64,000 bases of DNA, from the NCBI GenBank assembly GCA_001783715.1, contig MFNF01000001.1, positions 62,001 through 126,000 on the forward strand. The letters run 5' to 3'. This document shows, one piece after another, positions 15,097-23,733 of this stretch. The notes under the pieces were generated by a model that did no database searches, was not told the origin of the DNA, and saw only the letters and a program-made list of their open reading frames with translations. Numbering within the stretch: position 1 is the stretch's first letter; each line of letters starts with the position of its first letter. The translations under genes and the position numbers were made by a program. The stretch is from Candidatus Lambdaproteobacteria bacterium RIFOXYD2_FULL_56_26 (GTDB taxonomy: Bacteria; SAR324; XYD2-FULL-50-16).

Positions 15097-16274
15097 GCGA
15101 ATCGGACCTGTACCTCCGCCGAGGGGTTTCCTCGGCGAAAACCGAAGTGCACCAAGCGATTGCGGGCATGGACAAGGGGCTCTATCCGGGGGCCTTTGCC
15201 CAGGTCCTGCCCGACCTGATCGGCGGGGACCGGGATTTCTGTTTTATGATGCACGCCGATGGCGCTGGGACCAAGTCCTCTCTGGCCTACCTGTACTGGA
15301 AGGAAACCGGTGACCTTTCGGTGTTTCGGGGCATTGCCCAAGACTCCCTGGTGATGAACCTGGACGACCTCGCCTGTGTGGGGGCGCTGGACGGTTTTGT
15401 GCTGTCGAATACCATAGGGCGCAACAAACTTCTGGTCCCCGGAGAGGTGATCAAAGAGGTGATCTTGGGTTACCAGGAACAGGTGGAGCTTTTGGCCCAA
15501 GAAGGCATCGGGATGGTCATGGCCGGAGGGGAAACCGCCGACCTGGGGGACTTGGTGCGCACCTTGGTGGTGGATTCCACCTTGGCGGTGCGGCTCAAAC
15601 GGTCCCAGGTGATCGACCTGAGCCGGGTTCGCCCTGGAGATGTGATCGTCTCTTTTGCCAGTTTCGGCCAAGCGAGGTGGGAGCGGACCTACAATTCGGG
15701 GATCGGCAGCAATGGCTTGACTGCGGCTAGGCACGACAGCCTGGACAAAAGTTATGCCGACCGTTACCCGGAAACCTATGCCCCCGAAGTGCCCCGGAAC
15801 TTGGTTTACATCGGCCCCGGCAAACTGACCGACCCGCTCGAAGGCACCCCGCTCAACCTGGGCCAAGCCCTGCTTTCCCCGACCCGAACCTACGCCCCTT
15901 TGATCAAAAAACTGGTGGCCGCCTTTGGTGGCGAGCTGCACGGCCTGATCCACTGCTCCGGCGGCGGGCAGACCAAGTGCCTCAAGTTTGGCCAGGGGAT
16001 TCACTACCACAAGGACCAACTGTTTGACCTGCCCCCGGTGTTTGCTTGGATCCAAAAGCACAACCGCTACAGCCTCAAGCAGATGTTACCGGTGTACAAC
16101 CTGGGGGCCCGGATGGAGGCGATCCTGCCCGGCTCTTTGGCCCAAGAAGCGGTGGAACTCTCCCGGTCTTTGGGGATTGAGGCCCGGATTTCGGGACGGC
16201 TGGAAGCCTCGGGCAGTAAGGGCAACCGTCTGACCGTCAAGCACCAAGGGGAGGAGCTTCACTTTGAAGCCTAG
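15093..16274 (+). CDS. purM: Phosphoribosylformylglycinamidine cyclo-ligase-like protein (PurM/AIR synthase)
   Basis: The 393-residue protein has AIR-synthase-superfamily features: HADGAGTKSSLAYLYW, the acidic MNLDDLACVGALDGF, the glycine-rich MVMAGGETADLGD, and LIHCSGGGQTKC in the C-terminal domain. It would make aminoimidazole ribotide in purine synthesis. It is longer than the usual 340-350 residues and some blocks (RPGDVIVSFASFGQARWERTY) are divergent. A related AIRS-family role is therefore possible. Confidence 0.8.
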   Translation: MSESDLYLRRGVSSAKTEVHQAIAGMDKGLYPGAFAQVLPDLIGGDRDFCFMMHADGAGTKSSLAYLYWKETGDLSVFRGIAQDSLVMNLDDLACVGALDGFVLSNTIGRNKLLVPGEVIKEVILGYQEQVELLAQEGIGMVMAGGETADLGDLVRTLVVDSTLAVRLKRSQVIDLSRVRPGDVIVSFASFGQARWERTYNSGIGSNGLTAARHDSLDKSYADRYPETYAPEVPRNLVYIGPGKLTDPLEGTPLNLGQALLSPTRTYAPLIKKLVAAFGGELHGLIHCSGGGQTKCLKFGQGIHYHKDQLFDLPPVFAWIQKHNRYSLKQMLPVYNLGARMEAILPGSLAQEAVELSRSLGIEARISGRLEASGSKGNRLTVKHQGEELHFEA

Positions 16275-16836
16275 TTTGCTGAGCCCAAGCCAGAAGACCA
16301 AGCTGTTGGTTTTGGCCAGAAAGGCGCTGGAAAAGCGGTTGCTGCACCGGGACTACGACCCGCAAGCCTACCATGACCCAGGGTTTGAGGAAAAACGAGG
16401 CTGTTTTGTGACACTCAAGGACCAAGGGGAATTGCGAGGTTGCATCGGCCAGATTAACACCAAGACGACCTTGGCCAAACTGGTGCCCCAAATGGCGGTA
16501 GCGGCGGCTTTGGAAGACCCGAGGTTTGAGCCGGTTCGGCCTGCCGAATTGAGCGGGTTGACCTTGGAGGTTTCGGTATTGACCCTGCCCCAGCCAGTGG
16601 CAACAGGGCCGATCCAAAAACAAATGGAACAGCTCCGGCCTATGGTGGACGGAGTGATCTTGGAAGCCCAAGGGCACCAAGCCACTTTTTTGCCCCAGGT
16701 GTGGGAGCAACTGCACAGCAAGGAAGAATTTTTAACCGCACTCTGCCAAAAGGCCCACCTGCCGGGAGATTACTGGCGGCAAGGGGACCTGAAACTGTTC
16801 ACCTACCAAGCCCAACACTTCGAGGAAGCAACATGA
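16264..16836 (+). CDS. AMMECR1-domain protein (AmmeMemoRadiSam protein A)
   Basis: The 190-residue protein is a single AMMECR1 domain with the family blocks RGCFVTLKDQGELRGCIGQ, AVAAALEDPRF and GVILEAQGHQATFLPQVWEQL. The biochemical role of this conserved family is not established. It is often found with Memo and radical SAM partners, but neither is adjacent here. It starts at a TTG inside the purM end and overlaps hemE by four bases (ATGA). Confidence 0.88.
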   Translation: MKPSLLSPSQKTKLLVLARKALEKRLLHRDYDPQAYHDPGFEEKRGCFVTLKDQGELRGCIGQINTKTTLAKLVPQMAVAAALEDPRFEPVRPAELSGLTLEVSVLTLPQPVATGPIQKQMEQLRPMVDGVILEAQGHQATFLPQVWEQLHSKEEFLTALCQKAHLPGDYWRQGDLKLFTYQAQHFEEAT

Positions 16837-17870
16837 CCGCAACCAACGACCTTTTGATCCGAGCGGCCTTTAAACAGCCCATTGAGCGTACCCCGGTTTG
16901 GGTGATGCGCCAAGCGGGGCGTTACCTCTCCGAATACCGGGCGACCCGGGCCAAGGCGGGGAGCTTTTTGGAGCTCTGCAAAAACGTGGAGTTGGCCGCC
17001 GAGGTCACGATTCAGCCCTTGGACCTGATCGAGGTGGACGCAGTGATCCTCTTTTCGGACATCCTGACCCCCTTGGAAGGCATGGGCCTGGAGCTGAGCT
17101 TCGACCCGAGCCCCAAGTTCGCCAATCCGATCCGCACCCAAGCGGACATTGAGGCCCTCCGGGTGCCCGACCCGGACCAGGGGACCCCTTATGTGGGCAA
17201 GATCTTGAACCTCCTGCAAAAAGAAGTGGCGGGCCGGGTGCCGATCATCGGCTTTGCAGGGGCACCCTTTACCCTGGCCTGTTATGCCATTGAAGGAGAG
17301 GGGAGCAAGCTGTTCTCCAAGACCAAGGCCCTCTTTTTTGACCAGCCTGCCTTGGCCCACAAGCTGATGGAAAAACTGACCCAAATGACGATCAACTACC
17401 TCAATTACCAGATCGAAAATGGGGCCCAGATGGTCCAGCTCTTTGACACCTGGGCAGGCAGCCTTTGTCCCGACGACTACGACCGGTTTGTGTTCCCCTA
17501 TGTCCAACGGATTTTTGCGGGGATCAAACAGCCTGGAAAGGTGCCTAAGGTTTATTATATCAACGGCGGGTCCCATCTTTTGACCCGGATGGCCAGGACC
17601 GGCTGCGACGTGGTCGGGCTTGATTGGATGAGCGACCTCAAGGAAGCCAAAGACCTGATCGGCGGGCAAGTGGGCCTGCAAGGCAACCTGGACCCCAACG
17701 TCCTGTTTGCCGGGGAAGACTATATCCGCTCCCAGGTCAAATCGATCCTGGAAAAATGGGGTCCCCAGTCCGGCCACATCTTTAACTTGGGGCACGGCAT
17801 CGACAAGGACGTTAACCCGGATCACTTGAGGGCGATGGTGCGGGCGGTCAAGGAACTTTCCAAAAGGTAG
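16833..17870 (+). CDS. hemE: Uroporphyrinogen decarboxylase
   Basis: The 345-residue enzyme removes four carboxylates from uroporphyrinogen III to make coproporphyrinogen in haem synthesis. It has the signatures PVWVMRQAGRYLSEYR and GFAGAPFTLACYAIEG, the VQLFDTWAGSL block and the C-terminal FNLGHGI. ATG 16833 gives the family length and overlaps the AMMECR1 stop. The track start at 16701 is upstream read-through. Confidence 0.97.
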   Translation: MTATNDLLIRAAFKQPIERTPVWVMRQAGRYLSEYRATRAKAGSFLELCKNVELAAEVTIQPLDLIEVDAVILFSDILTPLEGMGLELSFDPSPKFANPIRTQADIEALRVPDPDQGTPYVGKILNLLQKEVAGRVPIIGFAGAPFTLACYAIEGEGSKLFSKTKALFFDQPALAHKLMEKLTQMTINYLNYQIENGAQMVQLFDTWAGSLCPDDYDRFVFPYVQRIFAGIKQPGKVPKVYYINGGSHLLTRMARTGCDVVGLDWMSDLKEAKDLIGGQVGLQGNLDPNVLFAGEDYIRSQVKSILEKWGPQSGHIFNLGHGIDKDVNPDHLRAMVRAVKELSKR

Positions 17871-17873
17871 CCT

Positions 17874-19115
17874 GTGGGTCTGATGGACCTGGTTTATTTG
17901 TTGCCGATGCTGGTTTGCAGCCCCTGTTTGGGGCTGGGGGCGCTGTTTGTGCCCAAGGTTCGCCAAGCTCTCTTGCGGCAGTTTTTTTCTTGGCCTCCCC
18001 GTTTGCCCAGGGCGGCCCAGGGGCGGGTTTGGTTCCATTCCGCTTCGGTAGGCGAGATGGCCTTGGCGCTACGTTTGGCCAGAGCCCTTGAGGCCCGAAG
18101 ACCGGGCTTGGAAACGGTTTTGACCACCAACACCCCGACCGCCTTGGCCATGGCCCAGGCCCAGGGGCAACCGGTGTTTTACAAGCCCTTTGACTTCAGC
18201 CTCTTTGCCTCTTTGCTGCTGGGCCGACTCCAGCCCAATCTGCTGGTGCTGGTGGAAACCGAGCTTTGGCCCAACCTGACTCGGGTGGTGTCCCGGAAAA
18301 TCCCGATGGTCCTGGTCAACGGCAGGTTGAGCGACCAGCATTTTGAGAGCTACCGGAAATTTCGTTTCCTCTTTGCCCCGCTCCTGGGGCGGATCAGCCG
18401 GATCTTGGCCGGAGACGCTACTTCCGCCCAGCGGTTTGGGGCCTTGGGGGCCAAGGTGGAACTTTTGGGTAACCTCAAATGGGGTTCAACCGCCGCCCCG
18501 GACCCGGTCTTGGTCCAACGGCTTCGGGAACAATTGGGCTTGCAGCCCGATGAATTTGTGTTTGTCGCCGGTTCGCTCCAGCCGGAAGAGCTGGCGGTGC
18601 TGGTCCCCGCAGGCCTCAAGATGGCCCAAGGGCACCCCAAGTTTCGGGCCTTGTTGGTCCCCAGGCACCCGGACAAACGGGCAGAGTTTGTGGCCCAATC
18701 CCAGGCTTTGGGCGTAGAGTTGTCCCTGACCTCCCAAGGAAGTTGCCTGGGGGCCCAATGGGTCTTGGCCGATCAGATGGGGCTGTTGACCGCCTTGTAC
18801 TCTCTGGCCAGCTTTGTTTTTGTAGGTGGCTCCTTTTGCAACCGTGGGGGGCAAAACATGATCGAGCCGGTGGGGTTGGGCAAACCTACGGTGGTAGGCC
18901 CTTATACCGCCAACTTTGCCGAGCCGGTCGCACTTTTGAGTGCCGCCCAGGGGTTGGCGGTAGTGCAGGACGCAGACGCTTTAGTGGCTCTTTCGCAATC
19001 CCCCTCCGCCCTTGAATCTTTGGGGTCCAATGGACTCCACCGGCTGCAAAGGGAAGAGGGGGCTTGGACCCGTACAATTGAGGTTTTGGATGAAGTTTTG
19101 GGGCCTTTGGTTTAG
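17874..19115 (+). CDS. waaA: 3-deoxy-D-manno-octulosonic acid transferase (Kdo transferase)
   Basis: The 413-residue GT-B glycosyltransferase adds Kdo to lipid A precursor at the inner membrane. It has an N-terminal membrane anchor (LVYLLPMLVCSPCLGLGALF), WFHSASVGE, the acidic LVLVETELWPNL motif, and the C-terminal FVFVGGSFCNRGGQNMIEPV nucleotide-sugar site. It starts at GTG three bases after hemE. Its presence, with lpxD, shows a lipid A-based outer membrane. Confidence 0.93.
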   Translation: MGLMDLVYLLPMLVCSPCLGLGALFVPKVRQALLRQFFSWPPRLPRAAQGRVWFHSASVGEMALALRLARALEARRPGLETVLTTNTPTALAMAQAQGQPVFYKPFDFSLFASLLLGRLQPNLLVLVETELWPNLTRVVSRKIPMVLVNGRLSDQHFESYRKFRFLFAPLLGRISRILAGDATSAQRFGALGAKVELLGNLKWGSTAAPDPVLVQRLREQLGLQPDEFVFVAGSLQPEELAVLVPAGLKMAQGHPKFRALLVPRHPDKRAEFVAQSQALGVELSLTSQGSCLGAQWVLADQMGLLTALYSLASFVFVGGSFCNRGGQNMIEPVGLGKPTVVGPYTANFAEPVALLSAAQGLAVVQDADALVALSQSPSALESLGSNGLHRLQREEGAWTRTIEVLDEVLGPLV

Positions 19116-19818
19116 TGGTTGTTGGGTCTGCCTGAGCGGCATCGCCTTGGGTGCCGAGGGGGTCAAGATCGACCCGGCTTTGTCGGGACCCGAATATGCC
19201 CAGATCAAACCTTTTGTGATCGACAAGACCGAGGTGACCCTCGGCGAATTGATCCACTACCGGCAGGCAAACAAGTTTAAGCTGGTGCCTGACTACCAAC
19301 ACAAGTTCCCTTCCGACCTGAGTATGCCCGCCAATCTGGTGGACTGGTTCGAGGCGGCTGCCTACTGCCGGACTTTGGGCAAACGGCTGCCGACCCGGCA
19401 GGAGTGGGAGTTGGCCGCCGGAGTCAACCGCACCTATCCCTGGGGCGAGGCTCCTTTGGATGGTACTAGGGCCAACCTGTGCGACAAAAACTGCAAAACC
19501 CCTTGGTCCTTATGGCGGATCAGCGACGGCTACGAACGGCAAGCCCCGGTGGGCAGCTATCCCTTGGGAGCCACCCCTGAGGGACTCCTGGACATGGCCG
19601 GAAACCTGTGGGAATGGACCGCCACCAAGGTGGACGGGACTTGGTTGGCTTATAAGGACAAGGACCAGGACCGGGACGATTTTATGGCCGAGGTAATCAT
19701 CAAGGGAGGGTCCTACGGCAGCAACCCCGAGCAGCTCAAAAACAAGGAATTCGCCAAAAGCCCCACCAACTTCCAGGCCAGCCATGTGGGCTTTCGTTGT
19801 GTTGGAGAGGTCCAGTGA
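19090..19818 (+). CDS. Secreted SUMF1/FGE-sulfatase-domain protein without catalytic cysteines
   Basis: The 242-residue protein has a signal peptide (KFWGLWFSGCWVCLSGIALGA) and a formylglycine-generating-enzyme fold: IDKTEVTLGEL, KRLPTRQEWELAAG, YPWGEAPLDG, GNLWEWTATKVDG and a final GFRCVGEV. The segment that carries the copper-binding catalytic cysteines in true FGE reads GGSYGSNPEQ, so sulfatase activation is unlikely. It may be a structural or binding member of the family. ATG 19090 lies inside the waaA end, and the upstream part of the track ORF is read-through. Confidence 0.8.
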   Translation: MKFWGLWFSGCWVCLSGIALGAEGVKIDPALSGPEYAQIKPFVIDKTEVTLGELIHYRQANKFKLVPDYQHKFPSDLSMPANLVDWFEAAAYCRTLGKRLPTRQEWELAAGVNRTYPWGEAPLDGTRANLCDKNCKTPWSLWRISDGYERQAPVGSYPLGATPEGLLDMAGNLWEWTATKVDGTWLAYKDKDQDRDDFMAEVIIKGGSYGSNPEQLKNKEFAKSPTNFQASHVGFRCVGEVQ

Positions 19819-20573
19819 ACCAAACCCAGTTGGTGGAGCGGATCAACCAAAAGCTCGCCATCGATACAGTCCCGGACCATTATTGCCCCAATGGGCTCCA
19901 GGTCGAGGGGGACGGCAGATTGGTCAAGAAAGTGGCCCTGGCGGTGAGCATTGGTCTGGAGGTGATCGAGCAGGCCAACCATTGGGGGGCAGAACTGTTG
20001 GTTACCCACCACGGGCTGTTTTGGAAGCACCAGAGCCAGACGGTGACCGGGCCAATGGCAAAAAAGCTTAAGGCTCTGCTGGGGACTGGATTGGCTTCGG
20101 CCAGCTACCATCTGCCTTTGGACTTTCACCCCGAACTGGGCAACAACATCCAGCTGGCCAAGCTTTTGGGGCTGACCGAGATCCGGTTTTTGGCCCCCAA
20201 AGGGGAGATCAATTCTATGGTCATGGGCCGTCCGGCGCAATCTACCATCGAGGCATTGGGGGCACAAATCGAGGCCCTGCTGGGGGCCAAGCCCCTGGTA
20301 CTCAACTTTGGGCCACAGAAGATCGAACGGTTGGTGATTTGTTCGGGCGGAGCCCAGTCCGGTTTTGTTCCGGCCATCGCCCTGGGAGCCCAAGCCTACC
20401 TGACCGGGGAGGCCTCAGAGTACGTTTTTGGGGAAGCCAAGGAAAACGGGGTTCATTACCTTGCGGCCGGTCACTACAAAACCGAGCGGTTGGGAATCCT
20501 GGCCTTGGGGGACTGGTTGGCCCAGGAATTCAAACTGGACTGCCGGTTTTTTGAGGTAGAAAACCCGATCTGA
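19815..20573 (+). CDS. Nif3-like dinuclear metal centre protein (GTP cyclohydrolase I type 2 family)
   Basis: The 252-residue protein has the Nif3/YbgI metal ligands: LLVTHHGLFW near the N-terminus and AAGHYKTERLG near the C-terminus. The family forms toroidal hexamers with two metals per site; its physiological substrate is disputed. GTG 19815 with GAGAGG just upstream is preferred to the upstream TTG. Its 3' end overlaps a convergent minus-strand gene by 44 bases. Confidence 0.88.
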   Translation: MNQTQLVERINQKLAIDTVPDHYCPNGLQVEGDGRLVKKVALAVSIGLEVIEQANHWGAELLVTHHGLFWKHQSQTVTGPMAKKLKALLGTGLASASYHLPLDFHPELGNNIQLAKLLGLTEIRFLAPKGEINSMVMGRPAQSTIEALGAQIEALLGAKPLVLNFGPQKIERLVICSGGAQSGFVPAIALGAQAYLTGEASEYVFGEAKENGVHYLAAGHYKTERLGILALGDWLAQEFKLDCRFFEVENPI

Positions 20574-20880
20574 ACTGGGCCACCAAGGCCCTCGCCTGGG
20601 CCAGCACCTCGGAAATTTGGGATTTTTCCAGCCCTTCGTAATGGATCCCGGCCAGTACCGCCACGTTCCCCGGCAAGAAGGACCGCAACTCCAGGGCCAG
20701 CTCTTGGGCAATCGGGCCTTCCTTGTGGGGGGGCTGAACCAGCGCCGTTCCCGCAAAGGCCACCGCCCCCAGGTGCCGTTCTCCGCCGCCCAAAAAGGCC
20801 ACAAAATCACGACCCCACTGATAAACCTGGAGATCGACCTGCCAAGGCAAGGGACCTGTTGCCTGAAATACCTGTTCCAC
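20530..20880 (-). CDS. LpdD-like (prenylated-flavin chaperone-like) small protein
   Basis: From GTG 20880, behind AGAGAGG, the product is 116 residues with the blocks FLGGGERHLGAVAFA, PPHKEGPIAQELALELRSF and AVLAGIHYEGLEKSQI. These resemble the LpdD-like family tied to prenylated-FMN decarboxylases. No UbiD/UbiX-like gene is visible in this window. The track start at 20961 would overlap the divergent neighbour. The 3' end overlaps the Nif3 gene tail to tail. Confidence 0.6.
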   Translation of the reverse strand: MEQVFQATGPLPWQVDLQVYQWGRDFVAFLGGGERHLGAVAFAGTALVQPPHKEGPIAQELALELRSFLPGNVAVLAGIHYEGLEKSQISEVLAQARALVAQFRSGFLPQKTGSPV

Positions 20881-20925
20881 AAGACCTCTCTTGACCCAGT
20901 CTGGGGCAGTCTCTATCCTCAAGGG

Positions 20926-21558
20926 ATGAACCGATCCAACCTCAGCATAAACTCTTTGCAATCTTACGCCACCTTATTGCGGCGAACGCTGCTCAAGGGA
21001 TGTGAGATTGAGGGCCTGCTCAAGCTGCACGAAAGCCAACAAGAGATGGTAGAAAGGCTGACCCCCCTGGTCAAGGGGAAGAAGCTACACCCTGCCGACG
21101 GGTTCGCTTGGGGGTTCATCAAAGAGGTGAAGATCCTGCGGCCCGACTTCAAACCAGAAGCGGCCCGGCTTCGGCCCAGAGGGGCCGGGGTGTTCCAGGA
21201 CTTTACCGCCAGGGTGATCCGGGTGCAGGAGAAATACTTTCCCGAGCTGGAGGAACGGCCCAAGGTGCGCTGGTTGGCCAAGTTTACGGTCCGAAAGCTG
21301 GCCCATTACAACCTGACTCGTGACGAAGTGGCCTTTTCCCTGATCTTTGACCGGCTGGACGCACCCAAGGAGATCCTGGACTATTTGGCCTTCCACGAAT
21401 TGCTCCACAAGGTGGTGGGGCTCAAGCGGGAGAAGGGGCGGATGATGGCCCACACCCCGGAATTCAAGGCTTTGGAACGCAACTACCCGGACTTTGCCCA
21501 GATGGACCCCAAGATCACCGCCTACATCCAAAGCCAGCAAACCCCGGAGCCCAGATGA
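20926..21558 (+). CDS. Putative zinc metallopeptidase (HELxH, SprT/WLM-like)
   Basis: The 210-residue protein carries LAFHELLHKVVG, an HExxH zinc site, followed by HTPEFKALERNYPDF, which offers the third ligand as in SprT/WLM-type proteases. The N-terminal half is helical (SQQEMVERLTPLVKGKKLHP). No signal peptide is visible, so it is probably cytoplasmic. ATG 20926 with AAGGG upstream is chosen; the track extension is antisense to the LpdD-like gene. It overlaps tsaD by four bases. Confidence 0.65.
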   Translation: MNRSNLSINSLQSYATLLRRTLLKGCEIEGLLKLHESQQEMVERLTPLVKGKKLHPADGFAWGFIKEVKILRPDFKPEAARLRPRGAGVFQDFTARVIRVQEKYFPELEERPKVRWLAKFTVRKLAHYNLTRDEVAFSLIFDRLDAPKEILDYLAFHELLHKVVGLKREKGRMMAHTPEFKALERNYPDFAQMDPKITAYIQSQQTPEPR

Positions 21559-22673
21559 TCCTGGCGATTGAGACCTCCTGCGACGATTCGGCCCTGGCCT
21601 TGATTGGGCGGCAAGGAGAGGTGGTTTATGAATCCCTGTCCTCCCAGGTGGATTTCCACGGCAAGTATGGCGGCGTGGTCCCGGAAATCGCTTCCAGACG
21701 GCACCTGTTGACCTTGCCCCTGCTCTTTGAGGAACTCAAGGCGGCTCGGGGGCTCAAGGCGGAAGAGATTCGGGCCATTGCGGTCACCCAGGCCCCCGGT
21801 CTGGTGGGCTCAATCCTGGTGGGGCTCAGTTGGGCCAAGGCTCTGGCCTGGGCTTGGGACAAGCCTTTGGTGGCGGTGGACCACCTGGAAGGCCACCTCT
21901 TGGCCGCCAGACTGGACCACCCGGAACTGGAGTTCCCTTTTCTTTCCCTGATTGCCTCGGGTGGGCATACCCATTTGGTCTTGGCCGAAGGGCTGGGGCG
22001 GTACCGGCTGCTGGGCAAAACCCTGGACGATGCCCTGGGCGAAGCCTACGACAAGGTGGCCAAGCTGTTGGGCTTTGAATACCCCGGCGGACCAATCTTG
22101 GACAAAATCGCCAACAGCTCCAAAACTGCGAGCACCCAGTTCACCTTACCACTGCAAAAACACAAGACCCTCAACTTCAGCTTTTCGGGGATCAAAACCG
22201 CAGTGCTCAACGAAGCGATAGCCCGCAATTTGAGGGTAGAAAATTTGCGGCTCCTTGGGTACTCTGACTTTCAGGCCCTACCGGAACCCAGCCGACTGGC
22301 GATTGCCGATCTGGTGAACAGTTTCCAAACCACCGCCGCCAAGATCGTGGTCCAGCGGTTTGAACAGGCCCTGGCCAAGGTTTCGGTCCAAAGAATCTCC
22401 CTGACCGGAGGGGTGGCGGCCAACAGTGCCTTGAGGCAGGCCCTAGGGGAATTGGCCCAAAAACGGGGACTGGAGTTTTATTGCCCCTTGCCCAAACATT
22501 GTACCGACAATGCCGCCATGATCGGTCAGGTCGCCTTTGAATACCTCAAGCTCGGGACCGGGGTGCACCCCAACCCCCTGAGTCTGGGGGCCAGCCCGAA
22601 AAGCCCAATGGGCCTGATGGAACTTGACTTAGGAGAGTCCTTAGATGTTAAAAAAGTTGATCCCCGTCCTTGA
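21555..22673 (+). CDS. tsaD: tRNA N6-threonylcarbamoyladenosine transferase TsaD
   Basis: The 372-residue enzyme transfers threonylcarbamoyl to A37 of ANN-decoding tRNAs. It has the ASKHA ATPase start (ILAIETSCDDSALAL), the metal-binding HLEGHLLAA, LIASGGHTHLVL, LTGGVAANSALRQ and the C-terminal CTDNAAMIG. The start overlaps the previous stop. Its last 29 bases overlap the SPOR protein gene in another frame. Confidence 0.97.
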   Translation: MILAIETSCDDSALALIGRQGEVVYESLSSQVDFHGKYGGVVPEIASRRHLLTLPLLFEELKAARGLKAEEIRAIAVTQAPGLVGSILVGLSWAKALAWAWDKPLVAVDHLEGHLLAARLDHPELEFPFLSLIASGGHTHLVLAEGLGRYRLLGKTLDDALGEAYDKVAKLLGFEYPGGPILDKIANSSKTASTQFTLPLQKHKTLNFSFSGIKTAVLNEAIARNLRVENLRLLGYSDFQALPEPSRLAIADLVNSFQTTAAKIVVQRFEQALAKVSVQRISLTGGVAANSALRQALGELAQKRGLEFYCPLPKHCTDNAAMIGQVAFEYLKLGTGVHPNPLSLGASPKSPMGLMELDLGESLDVKKVDPRP

Positions 22674-23733
22674 ACGTTTGGCCCGGTTGGACCCCCAAAA
22701 AACCTGGGGGATTCCGTTGGTGCTGGCCGGGGCGCTGGGGCTTTTGCTTTTGGGCAACCTCTTGTTTGTCGGCTCCAAGAACCCTGGGGAGAACCTGACC
22801 CAAACCACCCTCAAGGCCGTCGCCACCGAAGATTCACAGGCCCAAACCCCCGAAGAGGACCAAGTGGACCCCCTGCCCCAACGGCCCGAGCCCGACCTGT
22901 GGCCGACCCGCATCTTTGAGGTGAAACCTGGGCTTTGGCGGTTGCAGGGCCGGGACTATGTTTATACCGAACAAAACCTCCCCCACATCCTGGCGGTGAT
23001 GCGCCAACGGAGGCTCTTCCTGCCTTTGGCTTCGGAGCAGCCGGGGCATTTGGATTGGGCCTTGGAATCGGAGCTGAAGCTTTCGGTATCCCGCAAAAGC
23101 AACCAGTCCCAAGGCAACCTGAGTTTTGATCGCTCCCGGCAGCTGCGCTACGCCTTGCAGGTGGCTTCGGTGCCCCAGGAGGAGGTTGTTCCCTTGGTGG
23201 TTTTGGCGGCCAAATTGATGGAGGCCGGTTATTATTCCTATCTCTACGCCAGCGAACAAACCAAGCCGACCGACCAGGGGAACCAGCGGTTCTTCCAACT
23301 GCGGATCGGTTATTATGCCGCCGAACATGAGGTGCTGGACCTGGCCGAAGAACTGAAAGCCAAATTCCCGGCGGAGCCTTTGTTGCAGGCCCGGCTCTGG
23401 CCGGTGTTGCCCAGCGCCGAAGAGGTGGACTCCGAGTTGGTCAACTTCCGGGTCCAAAAAAACCAGCCTTGGGGTATCGAACTGGGTGCTTACCGGGACC
23501 GGGGCCAAGCGATGCAGGAGATGGCCAGCCTGGGACCGGAGCTGAACTTTTTGTACCTCTCCCAGGCCAAGTCGGAAGGCAAGTGGCTGTACCGCCTCTT
23601 TGGGGGATTTTATGTCGGCCAAACCGAAGCGCAAAAGGGGCTGGACCTGTTGCGGAAAAAAACCGGACTTTCTTTGGCCGGGGCTCGGCTGGTGTCCCGG
23701 AAGTTTAAGGTCCAACCGGAGAGCAGTAAATAG
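22645..23733 (+). CDS. Membrane-anchored protein with two SPOR-like repeats
   Basis: The 362-residue protein has a single N-terminal membrane helix (about residues 22-42, IPLVLAGALGLLLLGNLLFVG), an acidic proline-rich linker, and two SPOR-like modules. The first runs from RQLRYALQVASVPQEE to the FQLRIGYYAAEHEVLDLAEEL block; the second spans WGIELGAYRDRGQAMQEM to YRLFGGFYVGQTEAQKGLDLL. SPOR domains bind denuded peptidoglycan at division sites, so an envelope or division role is likely. The repeats are divergent and the family call rests on pattern. Confidence 0.65.
   Translation: MLKKLIPVLERLARLDPQKTWGIPLVLAGALGLLLLGNLLFVGSKNPGENLTQTTLKAVATEDSQAQTPEEDQVDPLPQRPEPDLWPTRIFEVKPGLWRLQGRDYVYTEQNLPHILAVMRQRRLFLPLASEQPGHLDWALESELKLSVSRKSNQSQGNLSFDRSRQLRYALQVASVPQEEVVPLVVLAAKLMEAGYYSYLYASEQTKPTDQGNQRFFQLRIGYYAAEHEVLDLAEELKAKFPAEPLLQARLWPVLPSAEEVDSELVNFRVQKNQPWGIELGAYRDRGQAMQEMASLGPELNFLYLSQAKSEGKWLYRLFGGFYVGQTEAQKGLDLLRKKTGLSLAGARLVSRKFKVQPESSK

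Noticed and set aside
14994-16061. 355-residue minus-strand ORF
   Set aside because: Antisense to purM; compositional shadow.
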